Shown here one piece after another: positions 5,347 through 6,385 of a stretch of DNA of 6,385 nucleotides. Below the pieces are notes generated by a model. It had not been told where the DNA came from and made no database searches. It saw only the letters and a program-made list of their open reading frames with translations. Each line of letters opens with the position of its first letter. Position 1 is the first letter of the stretch. A program made the translations under genes and the position numbers. Source of the stretch: Ruminococcus sp. (GTDB lineage: Bacteria > Bacillota > Clostridia > Oscillospirales > Ruminococcaceae); NCBI GenBank assembly GCA_024697705.1, contig JAILFF010000314.1, positions 1 through 6,385 of the forward strand, written 5' to 3'.

Positions 5347-5375
5347 GAATAACCCCGCGGAATCGGGCAATAATA
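5347..5375 (+). promoter_or_regulatory. Candidate forespore (sigma-F/sigma-G-like) promoter of the M23 gene
   Basis: GAATA (5347-5351) and GGCAATAATA (5366-5375) resemble forespore promoters: the -10 fits the form GGnnAnAnTA, and the -35 fits the sigma-G style GHATR better than sigma-F GYATA. The 14-bp gap is about one base shorter than the usual sigma-F gap as I recall it. The distance to the ATG at 5424 suits a promoter. Just upstream, CTCGGG (5315-5320) and CCCGAG (5340-5345) form a loose inverted repeat. Confidence 0.4.
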
Positions 5376-5423
5376 TCATCAAGAAAAACAATTATTTCCC
5401 AAAGCGAAAGGAATGATTTTCTT

Positions 5424-6149
5424 ATGATGAGAAGTTTAAAGGACACACGGCTGGGCGTACTGCTCGGCGGCAAGGGCGCTTACATCACGCTTGCCGGAGT
5501 ATTGGCGGTATCGGTCGCGGCGGGTGCGGTGGCTTACGGCAAGGCGGTCAACACGCTCGAAACTCCGCCCGCCTACGAGAACGTTGATCCTCCCGAAAAG
5601 ATCGTCCGCGCTGCCGACAAAAAGCAGACGGGGGTCCTCCGCGAGGTCCCCGATACCGTGACTTCGGCGGCAAAGACCACCGAAAAGCCCCGCATGACCG
5701 AAGAGCCGAAAATCACAGTCCCCGATACGCAGCCGAACGTAATGCCCGTGAACGGCGAGATACTTGCCCCGTACAGCGGCGGTGCGCTCGTCAAAAGCGA
5801 GACTACGGGCGTGTGGAAGACCCACGACGGCATTGACATCAAGGCGGAGCGCGGCACGGCGGTAAAGGCGATGAACAAGGGCGAGGTCACGGAGGTGCGC
5901 GAGGACCCGCTGTGGGGCTACACGGTCATCATCGACCACGGCAGCGGGATAATGGGATATTATTACAATCTCTCTTCGGCGGTGGCGGTGAAGGAAGGCG
6001 ACCCGGTGCAGTCGGGGCAGACGATAGGCGCTGTCGGCGATACGGCGGAGATAGAATCCGCGATGCCCTCGCACCTGCATTTCGGTCTGAAACGCAACGG
6101 CAGCTGGATCGACCCTTTAGACTATATCGCGCCGATAGGCAAAAAATAG
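5424..6149 (+). CDS. spoIIQ: SpoIIQ-like M23 (LytM) membrane endopeptidase
   Basis: A 241-residue protein: a short cytosolic N-terminus, one membrane segment at about 20-40 (YITLAGVLAVSVAAGAVAYG), a Pro/Thr/Lys-rich spacer (about 45-105), and an M23 domain from about 107 to 236. The zinc ligands and catalytic histidine of active LytM enzymes are all present: His134 and Asp138 in THDGIDI, and His217 and His219 in HLHF. The segments DPLWGYTVIIDHGSG (161-175), KEGDPVQSGQTIGAVG (190-205) and DPLDYI (230-235) resemble SpoIIQ, the forespore membrane protein that joins mother-cell SpoIIIAH to bridge the engulfment septum. B. subtilis SpoIIQ has a degenerate site, while clostridial versions keep it, as here. 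The start at 5424 follows AAAGGAA (5407-5413); a second ATG at 5427 is less well spaced. It could be a different small M23 hydrolase, but its length, topology and candidate forespore promoter favour SpoIIQ. Confidence 0.75.
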   Translation: MMRSLKDTRLGVLLGGKGAYITLAGVLAVSVAAGAVAYGKAVNTLETPPAYENVDPPEKIVRAADKKQTGVLREVPDTVTSAAKTTEKPRMTEEPKITVPDTQPNVMPVNGEILAPYSGGALVKSETTGVWKTHDGIDIKAERGTAVKAMNKGEVTEVREDPLWGYTVIIDHGSGIMGYYYNLSSAVAVKEGDPVQSGQTIGAVGDTAEIESAMPSHLHFGLKRNGSWIDPLDYIAPIGKK

Positions 6150-6151
6150 TT

Positions 6152-6290
6152 AACAGTTAATAGTTGGCACGAACTGCGTTTGTGCAGGTATCGCCTTCGG
6201 CGATGTAATATTTCAAATAACAAGCAAAGCCGACACGAATTATTCGTGTCGGCTTTAGCAATAATGCGCCGAAAGCGCTCATTAACTGTT
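6152..6290. repeat. Hairpin-rich intergenic element bounded by 10-bp inverted repeats
   Basis: AACAGTTAAT (6152-6161) and its exact reverse complement ATTAACTGTT (6281-6290) bound a 139-bp segment that starts 2 bp after the M23 stop. Inside are three hairpins: GCACGAA/TTTGTGC (6167-6185, one G-U pair), ATCGCC-TTC-GGCGAT (6190-6204), and the 14-bp stem at 6226-6256. No flanking direct repeat is visible and no protein is encoded. It looks like a dispersed intergenic repeat of a kind common in Clostridia, but its copy number cannot be judged from one window. Confidence 0.5.
6226..6256. terminator. 14-bp perfect hairpin, probable bidirectional terminator
   Basis: AAAGCCGACACGAA (6226-6239) and TTCGTGTCGGCTTT (6243-6256) pair perfectly around a TTA loop, between the convergent M23 gene and the partial gene at the right edge. 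The T-run is short on both strands (TTT then AG on +, TTT then GC on -), so termination is likely but not certain. Confidence 0.65.
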
Positions 6291-6298
6291 CACTTTGA

Positions 6299-6385
6299 TT
6301 ACCGTCTTCTGTTCGGCTTTGCCTGCTTTTGCTCATACATAAGCGAGTCGCTTATCGAGATGAGGTCTTCAAGACGCGCTCCGCG
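6299..6385 (-). CDS. C-terminal 28 codons of a probable GGDEF-domain protein
   Basis: Of the three - strand frames only this one stays open from the window edge to a stop (TAA, complement of 6299-6301). It reads RGARLEDLISISDSLMYEQK and then QAKPNRRR. The stretch LEDLISISDSLMYEQK resembles the last helix of GGDEF diguanylate cyclase domains, where a D-x-x-M-Y-x-x-K pattern is common, followed by a basic tail. Diguanylate cyclases make cyclic di-GMP, but the catalytic GGDEF loop is outside the window, so activity cannot be judged. With so few residues, the family call is tentative; the presence of a gene end is more certain. It is convergent with the M23 gene and shares the hairpin at 6226-6256. 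Confidence 0.5.
   Translation of the reverse strand, partial: RGARLEDLISISDSLMYEQKQAKPNRRR

Noticed and set aside
5413..5427. Tiny leader frame ATGATTTTCTTATGA overlapping the M23 start
   Set aside because: Only four codons; its ATG falls partly inside the ribosome binding region, so it is most likely chance.
5436..6080. - strand open frame (214 codons) antisense to the M23 gene
   Set aside because: Arg-rich and without domain or start signal, whereas the + strand frame has an intact M23 active site.

Overview
The window reads as a stretch of chromosome from a Gram-positive, spore-forming gut Clostridia, most likely Oscillospiraceae/Ruminococcaceae ([Eubacterium] siraeum or Ruminococcus-like). 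This is inferred from a SpoIIQ-type sporulation protease, an ECF sigma/anti-sigma pair, a bacterial serpin, a BspA-type leucine-rich-repeat protein, strong AGGAGG-like ribosome binding sites and moderately high GC. No sequence search was possible, so the taxon is a guess from gene content.

Layout, left to right. (1) The 3' part of a P-loop kinase-like gene (+, 2-502). (2) A likely three-gene operon on the + strand: an ECF-type RNA polymerase sigma factor (605-1180), a single-pass membrane protein that is probably its anti-sigma factor (1180-2289, start overlapping the sigma stop as TGATG), and 38 bp later an exported serpin with a Thr/Pro linker (2328-3803). (3) A non-coding stretch (3804-4224). 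It holds a 249-bp nested inverted-repeat element flanked by an 8-bp direct repeat (a MITE-like insertion), then a strong hairpin terminator, then a five-unit 7-bp tandem repeat. (4) A cytosolic protein on the - strand (4225-5178) with two zinc ribbons and eight 23-residue LRR units, behind a perfect-consensus sigma-A promoter. (5) A divergent gene on the + strand (5424-6149) for a SpoIIQ-like M23 endopeptidase, with a possible forespore sigma promoter. (6) A hairpin-rich repeat-like segment bounded by 10-bp inverted repeats (6152-6290) that includes a 14-bp terminator-like stem. (7) The last 28 codons of a - strand gene, probably a GGDEF protein.

How the genes may work together. The sigma/anti-sigma/serpin order suggests that a secreted or surface-anchored protease inhibitor is controlled by an envelope-sensing switch: the anti-sigma protein would hold the sigma factor until an outside signal, plausibly protease damage, releases it. 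The grouping is seen in the sequence; the regulatory logic is inferred. The other genes look like independent transcription units. The two intergenic structured elements lie at gene 3' ends between convergent genes, where they could also act as transcription end signals.
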